From IMG/VR virus record IMGVR_UViG_3300023174_000033, positions 124,001-188,000 of that record: a stretch of 64,000 nt of DNA. One strand, given 5' to 3'. The notes below the pieces were generated by a model that did no database searches, was not told the origin of the DNA, and saw only the letters and a list, made by a program, of their open reading frames with translations. A program made the translations under genes and the position numbers. Position 1 is the stretch's first letter. The number at the start of each line of letters is the position of its first letter. Shown here one piece after another: positions 35,007 to 43,711 of the stretch. The DNA comes from a virus.

Positions 35007-36875
35007 TTAATTTCGAACATTTGACCAGTTATATTCATAATCGGTCTGTAATTTCATCACATAATTTGCCGCTGATTCTTCAATCCCAAATTTACTCTCG
35101 CAACTCAATGGATTCTGTGGATTAAATTCATAAGCCCAGTCTTTAATACCAAACTGGTCAAATCTCATTTTAATTTGATCATTGTAATATGTACTAATCA
35201 TTCTCACTCTCCGTTGAATATCTTTTCTAGTAAAGTTTTGAGTGTTTGAATCGTGGTAGAATTGTAGATACAAAAGTTTTGGAATCCTAACCATCTTTGT
35301 CATTAGAAAAGTTCTAACTAGTAATTCATAATCATCAGCAATTGAAAGTCTTCTATTATGACCACCAATTGAATGGTAGAAAAATCTATCCCAAGCTCTA
35401 AAGTGATTTGGAACTCCGACAATATGTCTAATTGTTTTCGGATTTAGATTTGGTGTATTAACTGTTTTGTAATTCCTCCCATTAAAAGATTCATCACGAT
35501 AAGCCCCATATCCAAAAGAGAAGTAATCACCATAAGTTAATGAATTGTGATTTTCATCTATTTCTGTAAAATCTGAATAAACAAATTTACAGTCTGGGTA
35601 TTTCTGAAAAGCCTCAACCATTAGGGATATAGCGTCAGGTGTTATGTAATCGTCATGGTCTAATTCCATTAGATAAACACCATTACACAAACAAGCTGCT
35701 CTATATTTTGACTCACCAACTATACCTTGTGTTTTCTTATGAAAATTATAAACTTTTACACGAGCATCCAATTCAGCAATTTTTTCAGCGATCTTTAGTG
35801 TTTTACCACCATCATTTGAATCGTCCACTAATACCCACTCCCAATTTGAATAACTTTGATTCTTCACAGACTCATAAGTTCTCCATAATTTGTTACCGGT
35901 ATTATAAATAGGTGTGAAAATACTAGCAAGTGGATTATTACGGTAGTGTTGATCAATGATGAAATTTGAACCACAATTAAAAGCAGCATCTCCTATTTCC
36001 TCTTTGAACTTATCAAAATGAATCCATCTTTTTCTTATATCATAAGATTTATGGGTTAAGTTTTTAAAATCACCATATGATTCACCAACCGTAACTATAC
36101 AATCAGGATCAAAAGATTTTATTTTTTTATCAAGTTCACTGTCGTTTTTTTCTTGTGAAGTATAAAGTTCAACAGATTCAAATTTAGCATAAAACTTTGA
36201 TTTTAATTCAATTTCTTCATCTACCCCCAACAGTAGTATCCTCGGTAATGTTCTTTTGTTTGGTTTTTTAATTTGTTGGAAATAATTATAATAACACAAA
36301 ACTTCATTAACAAATACAAACTTTTTTTCATTTTCATTGAAAATCTCTTCAATGAACATGCCATCACCAACATAATGTCCTTTTGGAATTCTGTAGTTTC
36401 CAATGAGGTCTCTCCTCAATAAAAATTGAGCCATGTCAATCTTACCAACTTTTACCAAATCTTTACCACATTCACGAATGTCAAGTTTGGTAAAATCAAT
36501 ACCACCAACTTTCTGGTCAAATATAATAGCTGTGGATTTTTTATTTTCTTTTATTATTTGATAAACTCTTTCATAAAAATTTTCGTGTATGATATTATCA
36601 TCATCCACAACGTAAACCCAACCATCTTTGATTGAATCAATTGTATCATTGATCAATTGGTGCCCATGATCTCCATCATCACTTTTCCTATAGGTTGTTT
36701 TAATTCGCTCTTCGTTTAAAAGGATTATTGTTTCAACTGAAACTTCTTGTATGACATTTGTGTCAAAAATAATATACCACGTGACATTGAATTTGTCAGT
36801 ATTAAAAACAGTCTTTTTAATTTCAGCAAGATGTGACAACCTTGTGCAACGGGTGATGATGTGAATTGATTCCAT
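35007..36875 (-). CDS. Two-domain family-2-type glycosyltransferase
   Basis: 622 residues. Domain one (about 1-210) opens IHIITRCTRLSHL and has the GT-A metal/sugar motif VYVVDDDNIIH near 92-102. A linker (210-310) with a small Rossmann-like stretch follows. Domain two (about 315-600) is a canonical GT2: ASIFTPIYNTGNKLWRT at about 317, VLVDDSNDGG near 350, and the DxD-type motif MELDHDDYITPD near 405. Such enzymes transfer sugars from nucleotide-sugar donors to glycans, proteins or modified DNA. Together with the glycosyltransferases at 44809 and 47448 and two FkbM methyltransferases it suggests glycosylation of virion or host surface. The acceptor is unknown. Confidence 0.85.
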   Translation of the reverse strand: MESIHIITRCTRLSHLAEIKKTVFNTDKFNVTWYIIFDTNVIQEVSVETIILLNEERIKTTYRKSDDGDHGHQLINDTIDSIKDGWVYVVDDDNIIHENFYERVYQIIKENKKSTAIIFDQKVGGIDFTKLDIRECGKDLVKVGKIDMAQFLLRRDLIGNYRIPKGHYVGDGMFIEEIFNENEKKFVFVNEVLCYYNYFQQIKKPNKRTLPRILLLGVDEEIELKSKFYAKFESVELYTSQEKNDSELDKKIKSFDPDCIVTVGESYGDFKNLTHKSYDIRKRWIHFDKFKEEIGDAAFNCGSNFIIDQHYRNNPLASIFTPIYNTGNKLWRTYESVKNQSYSNWEWVLVDDSNDGGKTLKIAEKIAELDARVKVYNFHKKTQGIVGESKYRAACLCNGVYLMELDHDDYITPDAISLMVEAFQKYPDCKFVYSDFTEIDENHNSLTYGDYFSFGYGAYRDESFNGRNYKTVNTPNLNPKTIRHIVGVPNHFRAWDRFFYHSIGGHNRRLSIADDYELLVRTFLMTKMVRIPKLLYLQFYHDSNTQNFTRKDIQRRVRMISTYYNDQIKMRFDQFGIKDWAYEFNPQNPLSCESKFGIEESAANYVMKLQTDYEYNWSNVRN

Positions 36876-36903
36876 AAAGGATTTTATTTTATTTTAAATT
36901 TTT

Positions 36904-36935
36904 GTTGTTTTATAAAGAATAATAAAATATATTTG
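36904..36935 (+). promoter_or_regulatory. Possible host-type promoter for the sigma-factor operon
   Basis: TTG (gTTG) at 36904-36907, 20-nt spacer, TATATTTG at 36928-36935. The sigma-factor ATG at 37041 is about 100 nt downstream, giving a long leader in which I see no open reading frame of note. Confidence 0.45.
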
Positions 36936-37040
36936 TACTCCGATTACGAATGATGAAAACAAACCAAAGAAATCCAATATAAATATTGGCACATTATTTG
37001 TTGTCATGGGAGAAAATAGAAAAAAATTAAATTAAAATAT

Positions 37041-37646
37041 ATGTCAGAAACAAATCAAATTAATTCATTTAGAGAACATGAAACTCTTTTCAAAGAAAGA
37101 ACTGGTAACGATTTCACTTTCTTTTACAAGAAGTATTACCCCAAGTTAATTTACTACACCTCAAAAATGTGTGGAGATCAACAAAAAGCAGAGGATATTA
37201 CAACAGAGTCTTTCATGACTGCTTTTGAGAAGATTGAAAAGTATGAGAAAGAAAAAGCCCAATTCTCTACTTGGTTGTTTACAATCGCGAGAAATATTCT
37301 TTTACAGGATATCAAAGCTTCAAAAAAGACAATTTCACTTGATATTGAATACGATGAAGAGGGAACCACTCTTAAAGATTTTATTCAAGAGGAATCCTCT
37401 GAAACACACGTTCATGAAGTAAATCAGAAGAAAGCTGAAATCATGAAGGAACACATTTCAAAATTAAAAGATCCTTATAAAAAGGTGATTGAAATGAGAG
37501 AAATAAAAAGAATGGCTTATAAAGATATCGCCGATGAATTAGGAAAAAATCTTTCAACCATTAAGAGCCAAATAAGAAATGGAAGAATTCTTCTTATCTC
37601 TCAAACAAAAAAAGAATTTGATCTACTTGATGAATTCTATCTATAA
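37041..37646 (+). CDS. ECF-type sigma-70 family RNA polymerase sigma factor
   Basis: 201 residues with only regions 2 and 4, the ECF layout. Region 2 at about 20-95: FFYKKYYPKLIYYTSKM, AEDITTESFMTAFEKI and the DNA-melting segment STWLFTIARNILLQDIK. Region 4 at about 140-195: ISKLKDPYKKVIEMRE then the helix-turn-helix KDIADELGKNLSTIKSQIRNG. ECF factors direct polymerase to special promoters. No anti-sigma gene is next to it. In a phage it is a candidate for the factor reading the AATATATAA box, as gp55 does for T4 late genes; this link is inference. It heads an operon with thioredoxin, the DHS-like gene and a 61-residue gene. Confidence 0.88.
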   Translation: MSETNQINSFREHETLFKERTGNDFTFFYKKYYPKLIYYTSKMCGDQQKAEDITTESFMTAFEKIEKYEKEKAQFSTWLFTIARNILLQDIKASKKTISLDIEYDEEGTTLKDFIQEESSETHVHEVNQKKAEIMKEHISKLKDPYKKVIEMREIKRMAYKDIADELGKNLSTIKSQIRNGRILLISQTKKEFDLLDEFYL

Positions 37647-37661
37647 AAATAATTATTAAGT

Positions 37662-37985
37662 ATGTATTACTCAACAAAAATTAACAACGAAAGCCTAGAC
37701 AGTTTTCTATCAACAGCCCAATTAGCAATGTTGTATATAAAAGCCTCATGGTGTGGTCCTTGCAAAATATTGTCACCGGTAGTTGAAGAAATTGCCAACG
37801 AACCAAATAACAATTTAGTTGTTGGAAAAATTGACGCAGATGATGATATGGAATTTGTAAAGTCTCTAAACGTAAGAAATGTGCCAACTATTTTATTTTA
37901 TAAAGAAGGTGAACTTGTGGAAAGGAGTGTGGGGGCTAAATCAAAAGGTGATATCCAAAAGATAATTGAAAATTTAACAGCATGA
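37662..37985 (+). CDS. trxA: Thioredoxin
   Basis: 107 residues with the active site WCGPCK at about 30-35 and the cis-proline loop NVPTI near 76. It keeps the thioredoxin length and the FYKEGELV strand. Thioredoxins reduce disulfides in ribonucleotide reductase and other proteins; T7 uses host thioredoxin as a polymerase clamp, but no such use is evident here. The last base pairs overlap the next start by ATGA (37982-37985), so the DHS-like protein is translationally coupled. Confidence 0.92.
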   Translation: MYYSTKINNESLDSFLSTAQLAMLYIKASWCGPCKILSPVVEEIANEPNNNLVVGKIDADDDMEFVKSLNVRNVPTILFYKEGELVERSVGAKSKGDIQKIIENLTA

Positions 37986-38950
37986 GTTTAATTCGCAAAT
38001 TTGTAAATAAACATTACAAACACTTCAATTCAGCGTCTCTTAAAGATGCTTCAGATTCTTACATTTCACACATTGAGGAAGGTGGTAAAATGATGATCAC
38101 TTTAGCCGGCGCTATGAGTACAGCCGAGCTTGGAATTTCTTTGGCTGAAATGATTAGACAAGATAAAGTACATATTATCTCTTGTACAGGAGCAAACCTA
38201 GAAGAAGATTTAATGAATCTAGTTGCTCACTCACACTACAAAAGAGTTCCAAACTATCGTGATCTAACACCACAAGATGAATGGGATTTATTAGAACAGG
38301 GACTAAATAGAGTAACAGATACTTGTATACCAGAAGAAGAAGCTTTCAGAAAGATTCAGAAAGTGATTGAGAAGTATTGGAGAATTTCTAATAAAACTGG
38401 AATTCCAATGCTGCCACACGAATACCTATACCTAATTATTAACAATGGTGATTTGGAGTCTGAATATGAAATTGATCCAAAAGATTCTTGGTTGGTAGCA
38501 GCCGCTGAAAAAAACATCCCCTTAATTGTACCAGGTTGGGAAGATTCCACCCTTGGAAATATATTCGCATCAAATGTGATTAAGGGAAATCTTAAATCAA
38601 CTGACATTAAAGGTGGTATTGATTACATGGTTTTCCTATCTGATTGGTATAGAAATAACTCTGATGGTAAAGGAGTTGGGTTCTTTCAAATTGGTGGAGG
38701 TATCGCAGGAGACTTTCCAATCTGTGTAGTTCCGATGATGTATCAAGATTTAGAATGGACTGATGTTCCTTTCTGGTCTTACTTCTGTCAGATTTCTGAT
38801 TCAACCACAAGTTATGGTTCCTATTCTGGAGCTGTGCCAAATGAAAAGATTACTTGGGGTAAATTAGATATAACAACACCAAAATTCATCATTGAAAGTG
38901 ATGCTACAATAGTAGCTCCTTTGATGTTTTCTTACATTCTAGGAGAATAA
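37982..38950 (+). CDS. Deoxyhypusine synthase-family protein
   Basis: 322 residues in the DHS fold: MMITLAGAMSTAELG at 37-51, IISCTGANLEEDL at 65-77, a GKGVGFFQIGGGIAGD stretch at 229-244 and SGAVPNEKITWGKLD at 282-296, the NAD and spermidine-site elements (GG/GAxP..E..WGK). In human DHS the catalytic Lys329 lies in GGGMVKHH; here the equivalent reads GGGIAGDF, so the lysine seems missing, as I recall in the bacterial/Bacteroidota branch. Bacteria have no eIF5A; bacterial relatives act in polyamine chemistry (for example homospermidine synthase). SpeD at 54399 gives a polyamine link. Actual reaction unknown. Confidence 0.8.
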   Translation: MSLIRKFVNKHYKHFNSASLKDASDSYISHIEEGGKMMITLAGAMSTAELGISLAEMIRQDKVHIISCTGANLEEDLMNLVAHSHYKRVPNYRDLTPQDEWDLLEQGLNRVTDTCIPEEEAFRKIQKVIEKYWRISNKTGIPMLPHEYLYLIINNGDLESEYEIDPKDSWLVAAAEKNIPLIVPGWEDSTLGNIFASNVIKGNLKSTDIKGGIDYMVFLSDWYRNNSDGKGVGFFQIGGGIAGDFPICVVPMMYQDLEWTDVPFWSYFCQISDSTTSYGSYSGAVPNEKITWGKLDITTPKFIIESDATIVAPLMFSYILGE

Positions 38951-38952
38951 AT

Positions 38953-39138
38953 ATGGACACAAATGAAATTTGGGTTATCACGAAGAGTACCGATGGTGGT
39001 ATGGAACTAAAACCTTTTGAAAATTCAAAAGGTTTTGAGATCATTGAAGAGTTTGAAAGTTTCAACGAGGCAAAAGAAGCATTTAATTTCTACTGTTACC
39101 TTTTACTACCAAGATTTGGACAAAACATGAATTTTTAG
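38953..39138 (+). CDS. Hypothetical protein, 61 aa
   Basis: Short protein starting 2 nt after the DHS-like gene's stop, so in the same operon. Sequence is acidic with a DTNEIWVITKSTDGGMEL opening and ends in FCYLLLPRFGQ-like hydrophobic residues (here YCYLLLPRFGQ). No domain is recognised. Confidence 0.55.
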   Translation: MDTNEIWVITKSTDGGMELKPFENSKGFEIIEEFESFNEAKEAFNFYCYLLLPRFGQNMNF

Positions 39139-39146
39139 TATATTTG
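39115..39146 (+). promoter_or_regulatory. Bacteroidota-type promoter for the 39151 gene
   Basis: TTTG at 39115-39118, exactly 20 nt, TATATTTG at 39139-39146, then TATT and the ATG at 39151. It lies inside the 3' end of the previous gene and predicts a leaderless or nearly leaderless transcript. Confidence 0.7.
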
Positions 39147-39150
39147 TATT

Positions 39151-39888
39151 ATGATTATAATGTTAGGTGATATCCATGGAAACTTTAATTTCCTAAAAAA
39201 TCAAATCCAATCTAAAAAAATTACTGATTGTACGATAATACAAGTCGGTGATTTTGGAATTGGTTTTACACATAAGGACAATGACGAAATAACTTTAAAA
39301 AATTTAAACGATTTTTTGGAGTCACATAATGTTAATCTTTATGCAATTCGTGGTAATCACGATAATCCGGATTTTTTTGATGGAAGTTTTAGATATAGTA
39401 ATTTGAAACTTTTAAAGGATTACACAACTCTTAATATAGATGGGTTGAATTTTCTTTTCATTGGTGGGGCTATAAGTGTGGATAGAACCCAAAGAATTAA
39501 AGAAAATACAAGTAACATTAAATATGGTAGTAAAAAAAGGTGTTATTGGGAAAAAGAAGTATTGGAATACAAACCAGAGATTGTTAAATCTTTAAAAGAT
39601 ATAGATATTGTAATAACACACACTGCTCCAGATTGGTGTAGTCCAAGCAATAAATTGGGATTTGGAAGTTTTGTTGAAGATTGGAGTAAATATGATAGGT
39701 CTCTTATTACAGACTTACTTTCCGAAAGAAATCAAATGTCAAATTTATTTCTAGATTTATACGAAAACAATAAAATAAAAAAACACTTTTATGGACACTT
39801 CCATGATAGTAAATTTGAAACATATGATGGAGTTGATCATCACCTACTTGATATTAATGAATTTTATACATTAAATATAGATAGATAA
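39151..39888 (+). CDS. Metallophosphoesterase (second copy type)
   Basis: 245 residues with calcineurin-type motifs: GDIHG at 6-10 (D7, H9), VGDFG at 32-36, RGNHD at 67-71, ITHTAPDWC near 153-161, and GHFHDS near 215-220. It is a distinct subfamily from the protein at 643-1245 (different spacing and the THTAPDW motif seen in YfcE/serine-threonine phosphatase-like hydrolases). Substrate unknown. The next gene begins downstream after a hairpin. A perfect host-type promoter is present. Confidence 0.87.
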   Translation: MIIMLGDIHGNFNFLKNQIQSKKITDCTIIQVGDFGIGFTHKDNDEITLKNLNDFLESHNVNLYAIRGNHDNPDFFDGSFRYSNLKLLKDYTTLNIDGLNFLFIGGAISVDRTQRIKENTSNIKYGSKKRCYWEKEVLEYKPEIVKSLKDIDIVITHTAPDWCSPSNKLGFGSFVEDWSKYDRSLITDLLSERNQMSNLFLDLYENNKIKKHFYGHFHDSKFETYDGVDHHLLDINEFYTLNIDR

Positions 39889-39936
39889 AAAACATTTTTT
39901 ATTTACGATATATAACTTCAAGTTTGATAAAAGAGA

Positions 39937-39959
39937 TTGGGCCCCACAAAGGGGTTCAA
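39937..39959 (+). other. GC-rich hairpin in the leader of the synthetase-like gene
   Basis: Nine-base-pair stem (TTGGGCCCC with GGGGTTCAA, two G-T wobbles) and a 5-nt ACAAA loop, ending 13 nt before the ATG at 39973 and followed by an A-run. There is no T-run after it on the plus strand, so it is not a usual terminator; it looks like an mRNA element near the ribosome-binding area. A longer in-frame start at 39937 lies within it and is unlikely. Confidence 0.5.
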
Positions 39960-39972
39960 AAAAAAAATTTCT

Positions 39973-40821
39973 ATGTTTAACACACTTACTTACCATGCTC
40001 TCGTACAAAAGATGCGAGACTTTTTTTTGCAAAAAGGATTCTATGAAGTCCCCACGCAATCAAGACTGTCAATACTAGCAGCTTGTGAAAATCCTCACTC
40101 AATAACCACCTACAATTACCAAGGACTGGTTTGGCCACTTCCTCAAACGGGGCAAATGTGGTTAGAGTATGAATTACTCAAAAATCCAGAATGGCCAGGA
40201 TGTTTCTGTATTTCTACATCTTATAGACAAGAGAAAGATCCAATTCCTGGAAGACACGAACTAATTTTCCCAATGTTTGAATTTGAGTCTAAAGGAGGCA
40301 TTGAGGAAATGAAAAAACTTGAATCGGAACTACTTGAACATCTAGGATTCTCAAAACCTGTTGAAGTAAAGTATGACGATGTTTGTGAGGAGTATGGTGG
40401 AGTCCAAATCCTTGAGAACGAACACGAACAAAAAATGTGGAATGAAAAGGGTTCTGTAGTTTCTCTACAATATTTTCCAAGAAGAACAAACCCATTCTGG
40501 AATATGAAGAATAAAGATGGGCAAATTTTCAATAAAATTGATGTTATTCTCTATGGTCAAGAAACTATTGGTTCTGCTGAAAGAAGTTGTGACATTGAAA
40601 AAATGAGAGAAATGTTCTATACTATTGAAGATGGAAAATATTCAGATAAACTTTTTGAACTATTCGGTAAAGAAAGAGTTGAAAATGAATTAGAAGAATT
40701 TTTCAAACATGATTTCTTTCCAAGATTTGGAGGAGGAATTGGAATGACTAGATTAGCAAGGGCTTACGAATTGTTACAAAAAGAAAAGGTCACCACTCAA
40801 ATAGAAGAAAATGTTTATTGA
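39973..40821 (+). CDS. Class II synthetase-like protein (AspRS/AsnRS core or asparagine synthetase-related)
   Basis: 282 residues from ATG 39973. It has the class II catalytic core without an anticodon domain: motif 2 around YRQEKDPIPGR and FPMFEFE (about 84-106) and motif 3 GGGIGMTRLARAYEL near the end (about 255-270). The closest recall is the aspartyl/asparaginyl-tRNA synthetase group and its truncated relative, the asparagine synthetase related to AsnRS. Lacking the N-terminal OB anticodon-binding domain, it probably makes an aminoacyl-adenylate used for asparagine synthesis or protein modification, not tRNA charging. A hairpin lies in its leader. It overlaps the thymidine kinase start by 11 nt. 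Confidence 0.74.
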   Translation: MFNTLTYHALVQKMRDFFLQKGFYEVPTQSRLSILAACENPHSITTYNYQGLVWPLPQTGQMWLEYELLKNPEWPGCFCISTSYRQEKDPIPGRHELIFPMFEFESKGGIEEMKKLESELLEHLGFSKPVEVKYDDVCEEYGGVQILENEHEQKMWNEKGSVVSLQYFPRRTNPFWNMKNKDGQIFNKIDVILYGQETIGSAERSCDIEKMREMFYTIEDGKYSDKLFELFGKERVENELEEFFKHDFFPRFGGGIGMTRLARAYELLQKEKVTTQIEENVY

Positions 40822-41374
40822 GCCACTTATAACTCAAAAAAACGTAGGATGGATTGAAGTAATCTGCGGATCAATGTTCTCGGGTAAAACCGAGGAATTG
40901 ATCCGTAGATTAAATCGTGGTATTTTAGCTAAAAAAGAAATATATATCTTCAAACCAAAAATTGACGATAGATACGACGAAAAAAACATCGTATCTCACA
41001 ATAAAAAATCAATTAATTCTATTCCGATAGAAAGTCCAAACGAAATACTACAACACATAAAAGATGGTGGGATTATTGGAATTGACGAGGCACAGTTTTT
41101 TGATAATTCCCTAATAGATATAGTGGAGTATTTAGCTAATAAGGGATTTAGAATTATAATTGCTGGGTTGGATATGGATTACTTGGGAAAACCATTCGGA
41201 CCTATGCCACAATTACTTTCTATTGCGGAATTTGTTACCAAGGTTAACGCAATATGTATGAATTGTGGAGGAGTTGCGTCTCATACATACAGATTGGATT
41301 CCTCCGAAGAGCAGATTCTAATCGGATCGACTTCTAAATACGAAGCAAGATGTCGTAAGTGCTACTCACTCTAA
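40811..41374 (+). CDS. tdk: Thymidine kinase (type II)
   Basis: 187 residues. P-loop GSMFSGKT at 20-27, DEAQFF at 91-96, LDMDYLGKPFG near 119-129, and two Cys pairs at 148/151 and 180/183 that bind the structural zinc. This is a bacterial/viral type II thymidine kinase converting thymidine to dTMP, feeding DNA synthesis with salvaged nucleoside. Length is normal (about 190). It overlaps the preceding synthetase-like gene and ends 2 nt from the convergent structural gene. Confidence 0.94.
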   Translation: MFIEPLITQKNVGWIEVICGSMFSGKTEELIRRLNRGILAKKEIYIFKPKIDDRYDEKNIVSHNKKSINSIPIESPNEILQHIKDGGIIGIDEAQFFDNSLIDIVEYLANKGFRIIIAGLDMDYLGKPFGPMPQLLSIAEFVTKVNAICMNCGGVASHTYRLDSSEEQILIGSTSKYEARCRKCYSL

Positions 41375-41376
41375 AT

Positions 41377-43626
41377 TCAAGAATATTTAGTTTGCCCAGT
41401 TGGATAATTAGGTAAAGATAATCTCTGATTTGCATTATCAGCAAACACTAGATACTTTGAATCGTCTCTAACAATCGATTGATTCAATATTGTAGATTGT
41501 TGATTTTTAGGAATTATTTGAGTGAACATTCTCAAATTAGTAATCTTCATATCACAAGATTGTAATCTAAATTGTTCATTCTCAATTAACATATCCACTG
41601 GTGTATGAGGTAAAGATTTTGAATAAACTAATCTTAATTCAGTTGAATTTAATAAAGCTCCTCTGTTTTCATTATTAATATTTCGTTTATAAAGGAATTG
41701 ATCAACAGTCCTATTCCTTTGGTCAATATTGAGAATATAACCATACCAAGTTTCTTCTTCAATTCCAATCGCACCACCACTAGTAGCACCTAGAGTTAAG
41801 GGATACTCAACATTGTTTATTGTTGTGGTTATTTGATCATGTTTCAAACTAACTTTGAATCCTTGATTGGTGTTTTCGTCATAATAAGTTGATAGGTAAT
41901 AATTATCATTTACAGTGTAATTATTAATATTAAACCAACAAGTAAAGGATATATTATCAGACTTTGAGTAACTTGACTTGATCTTTCTATAAACGACAGC
42001 ATCACTTGTAAATGTAGCACCAAATAAACCAGTTGATAAATCATAATTTGTTCTACTGATAACATTTTCAGCATTTTCCACCAATTGTTTAATTATAGGA
42101 GCCCCGATAAATGTTCTCAAATCATCTCTAGTAAGAGGTTTGAATTGTTCTTTGTTAGCAACTGCTGCCTTGTCTTCTTGCTTTTCTTTTCCAAAGAGTT
42201 CATCAATAGTAGAGTTCTTTGTAAGAGATCTGACTTTGTCGGTAATTGTTTGATTCGCTCCAATAATGTTGGCCTTTTGAGTGTATTTCTTCAACATTAC
42301 CTTGTAATAGATGGCGTAATTATTGAAAGACCTAAACGGTTGAGCGTGTTCAACAGTGAACATTCTGTTTATCTCTGCGAACCAAAGGAAGTCTTCTTTT
42401 GAAGGTCTCTTCTCTACTCCAAATGCTTTCTTGAAAATCTCTTTTGGTATATGGATTTCAAAACTATCAAATAGAGATAAATCAAATTGATTTATACTAC
42501 CATTGTTTTCAGGAAATTGATTATTCTCAACTGAAACTTTAACCAATGCCTCACACACATAGTTAAAAAGTTGGTATTCGTGAAACGTATAATCTGTTCC
42601 CTTTTTATCTGGGTCAGTGAGGAAATATACAACTTCATGTCCAAATATTTCATTTGAATCATTACTCAATTTATTTAAAAGTGTATTTACCTGATTTAAC
42701 TGGTATGGTTTGAACAACTGATTTTTCTGATCATCTGTTAAAGTTGGTAAAGTATTTGTTTGAATTTGTTGAGTAAGTAATTGTGATTGACCACCAGTAG
42801 GAAATTGATTAGCATTTGATGGGTCTCCAACAATATTTAATTTTAACGAGTTAGCATTTTCCCTAACACCAAAAAGATTTGTTTTTTTGTAATCTAAACT
42901 AACATTTTGAAAATCACCTATTAAATTAATATCATGAATTTTAGTATTTGATTCACCAAGATAAGTCAAAAGATATTCAATTTGGAAAAATCTGATGGGT
43001 GTGATTCTTGCTGTTGAAATATTTTCTTTATTTAGAAATTCCCAATCAGTGACAGTCCTCCCATAATCTTGTGAGTATCTATACTTAATTGTAACATCAT
43101 TAATATCACCAGTATAAAGAATTTCAACATCTTCAATTTTAAATACTTTGTAAATATAAGGTGGTTTTAGAATAACTTCTGAATTATTTTCTGTTAGTTG
43201 TATGGTCTTGTCACCAGTTTCAATAACACGTTCTAAATCCCCCAGTAATTTGTATTCTAATAGTTTCAACACCCCAATGTCGGAAGTGCCCTTTCTAACA
43301 AATCTTAAGTCTAAATGTAAGTTATCGGTAGTATTGAATGGTGGGAAGTTAATTATGTTTGATGGTAAGTTACACCATTCTGTCCAAGATAAACCATTTC
43401 GGCTTATTCTGAACTCTGCATTGAGATACCTTGTATCTGTTTTACCAGTATAGTCAAAGGTGAATGTTTTGAATTTTTCAACACCATAGACCTCCGCAAA
43501 ACTTACACTATATTCTTGACCCGAGTAAGAAAAGGTTGGAGCAGCATTTGGACCAGTTGCACTTATTGGAAAAGAATCAGATATTGTAATAACACCATTT
43601 GAACTATCTTTAATTATTTGTGGCAT
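41377..43626 (-). CDS. Putative structural protein, 749 aa
   Basis: 749 residues from ATG 43626 (a longer frame up to 43662 would start with a non-conserved Lys/Tyr stretch and ignores the box just upstream). The opening MPQIIKDSSNGVITISDSFP is followed by beta-rich sequence and, toward the end, a concanavalin-like stretch (FTCWFNINNYTV ... YGYILNIDQRNRTVD) at about 575-640, the LamG/laminin pattern often found in virion and fibre proteins. Middle portion has a Q/N-rich coil (SQLLTQQIQTNTLPT). I regard it as a tail, fibre or decoration protein. Exact part unknown. Confidence 0.72.
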   Translation of the reverse strand: MPQIIKDSSNGVITISDSFPISATGPNAAPTFSYSGQEYSVSFAEVYGVEKFKTFTFDYTGKTDTRYLNAEFRISRNGLSWTEWCNLPSNIINFPPFNTTDNLHLDLRFVRKGTSDIGVLKLLEYKLLGDLERVIETGDKTIQLTENNSEVILKPPYIYKVFKIEDVEILYTGDINDVTIKYRYSQDYGRTVTDWEFLNKENISTARITPIRFFQIEYLLTYLGESNTKIHDINLIGDFQNVSLDYKKTNLFGVRENANSLKLNIVGDPSNANQFPTGGQSQLLTQQIQTNTLPTLTDDQKNQLFKPYQLNQVNTLLNKLSNDSNEIFGHEVVYFLTDPDKKGTDYTFHEYQLFNYVCEALVKVSVENNQFPENNGSINQFDLSLFDSFEIHIPKEIFKKAFGVEKRPSKEDFLWFAEINRMFTVEHAQPFRSFNNYAIYYKVMLKKYTQKANIIGANQTITDKVRSLTKNSTIDELFGKEKQEDKAAVANKEQFKPLTRDDLRTFIGAPIIKQLVENAENVISRTNYDLSTGLFGATFTSDAVVYRKIKSSYSKSDNISFTCWFNINNYTVNDNYYLSTYYDENTNQGFKVSLKHDQITTTINNVEYPLTLGATSGGAIGIEEETWYGYILNIDQRNRTVDQFLYKRNINNENRGALLNSTELRLVYSKSLPHTPVDMLIENEQFRLQSCDMKITNLRMFTQIIPKNQQSTILNQSIVRDDSKYLVFADNANQRLSLPNYPTGQTKYS

Positions 43627-43630
43627 AATT

Positions 43631-43639
43631 ATATATATT
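43631..43639 (-). promoter_or_regulatory. AATATATAT box (variant) for the 43626 gene
   Basis: Minus-strand AATATATAT, one base from AATATATAA, its first base exactly 13 nt upstream of the ATG at 43626. Confidence 0.38.
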
Positions 43640-43649
43640 TTATATTTTT

Positions 43650-43681
43650 TTTGGCAATCCAAGATATTTGTAGTAATTTTG
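43650..43681 (+). promoter_or_regulatory. Bacteroidota-type promoter for the peptidase gene
   Basis: TTTG at 43650-43653, 20-nt spacer, TAATTTTG at 43674-43681. In-frame ATGs follow at 43685 and 43712. Confidence 0.65.
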
Positions 43682-43711
43682 TATATGGTAAATTATAACC
43701 AAAATACAAAT

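Noticed and set aside
36936-37040. Leader of the sigma gene as a riboswitch or small gene
   Set aside because: No stable stem or known riboswitch element was seen, and the only ATG frame is 9 codons.
39937-39959. Hairpin read as a transcription terminator
   Set aside because: There is an A-run, not a T-run, on the plus-strand side, and it ends 13 nt from a start codon; on the minus strand there is no gene to end.
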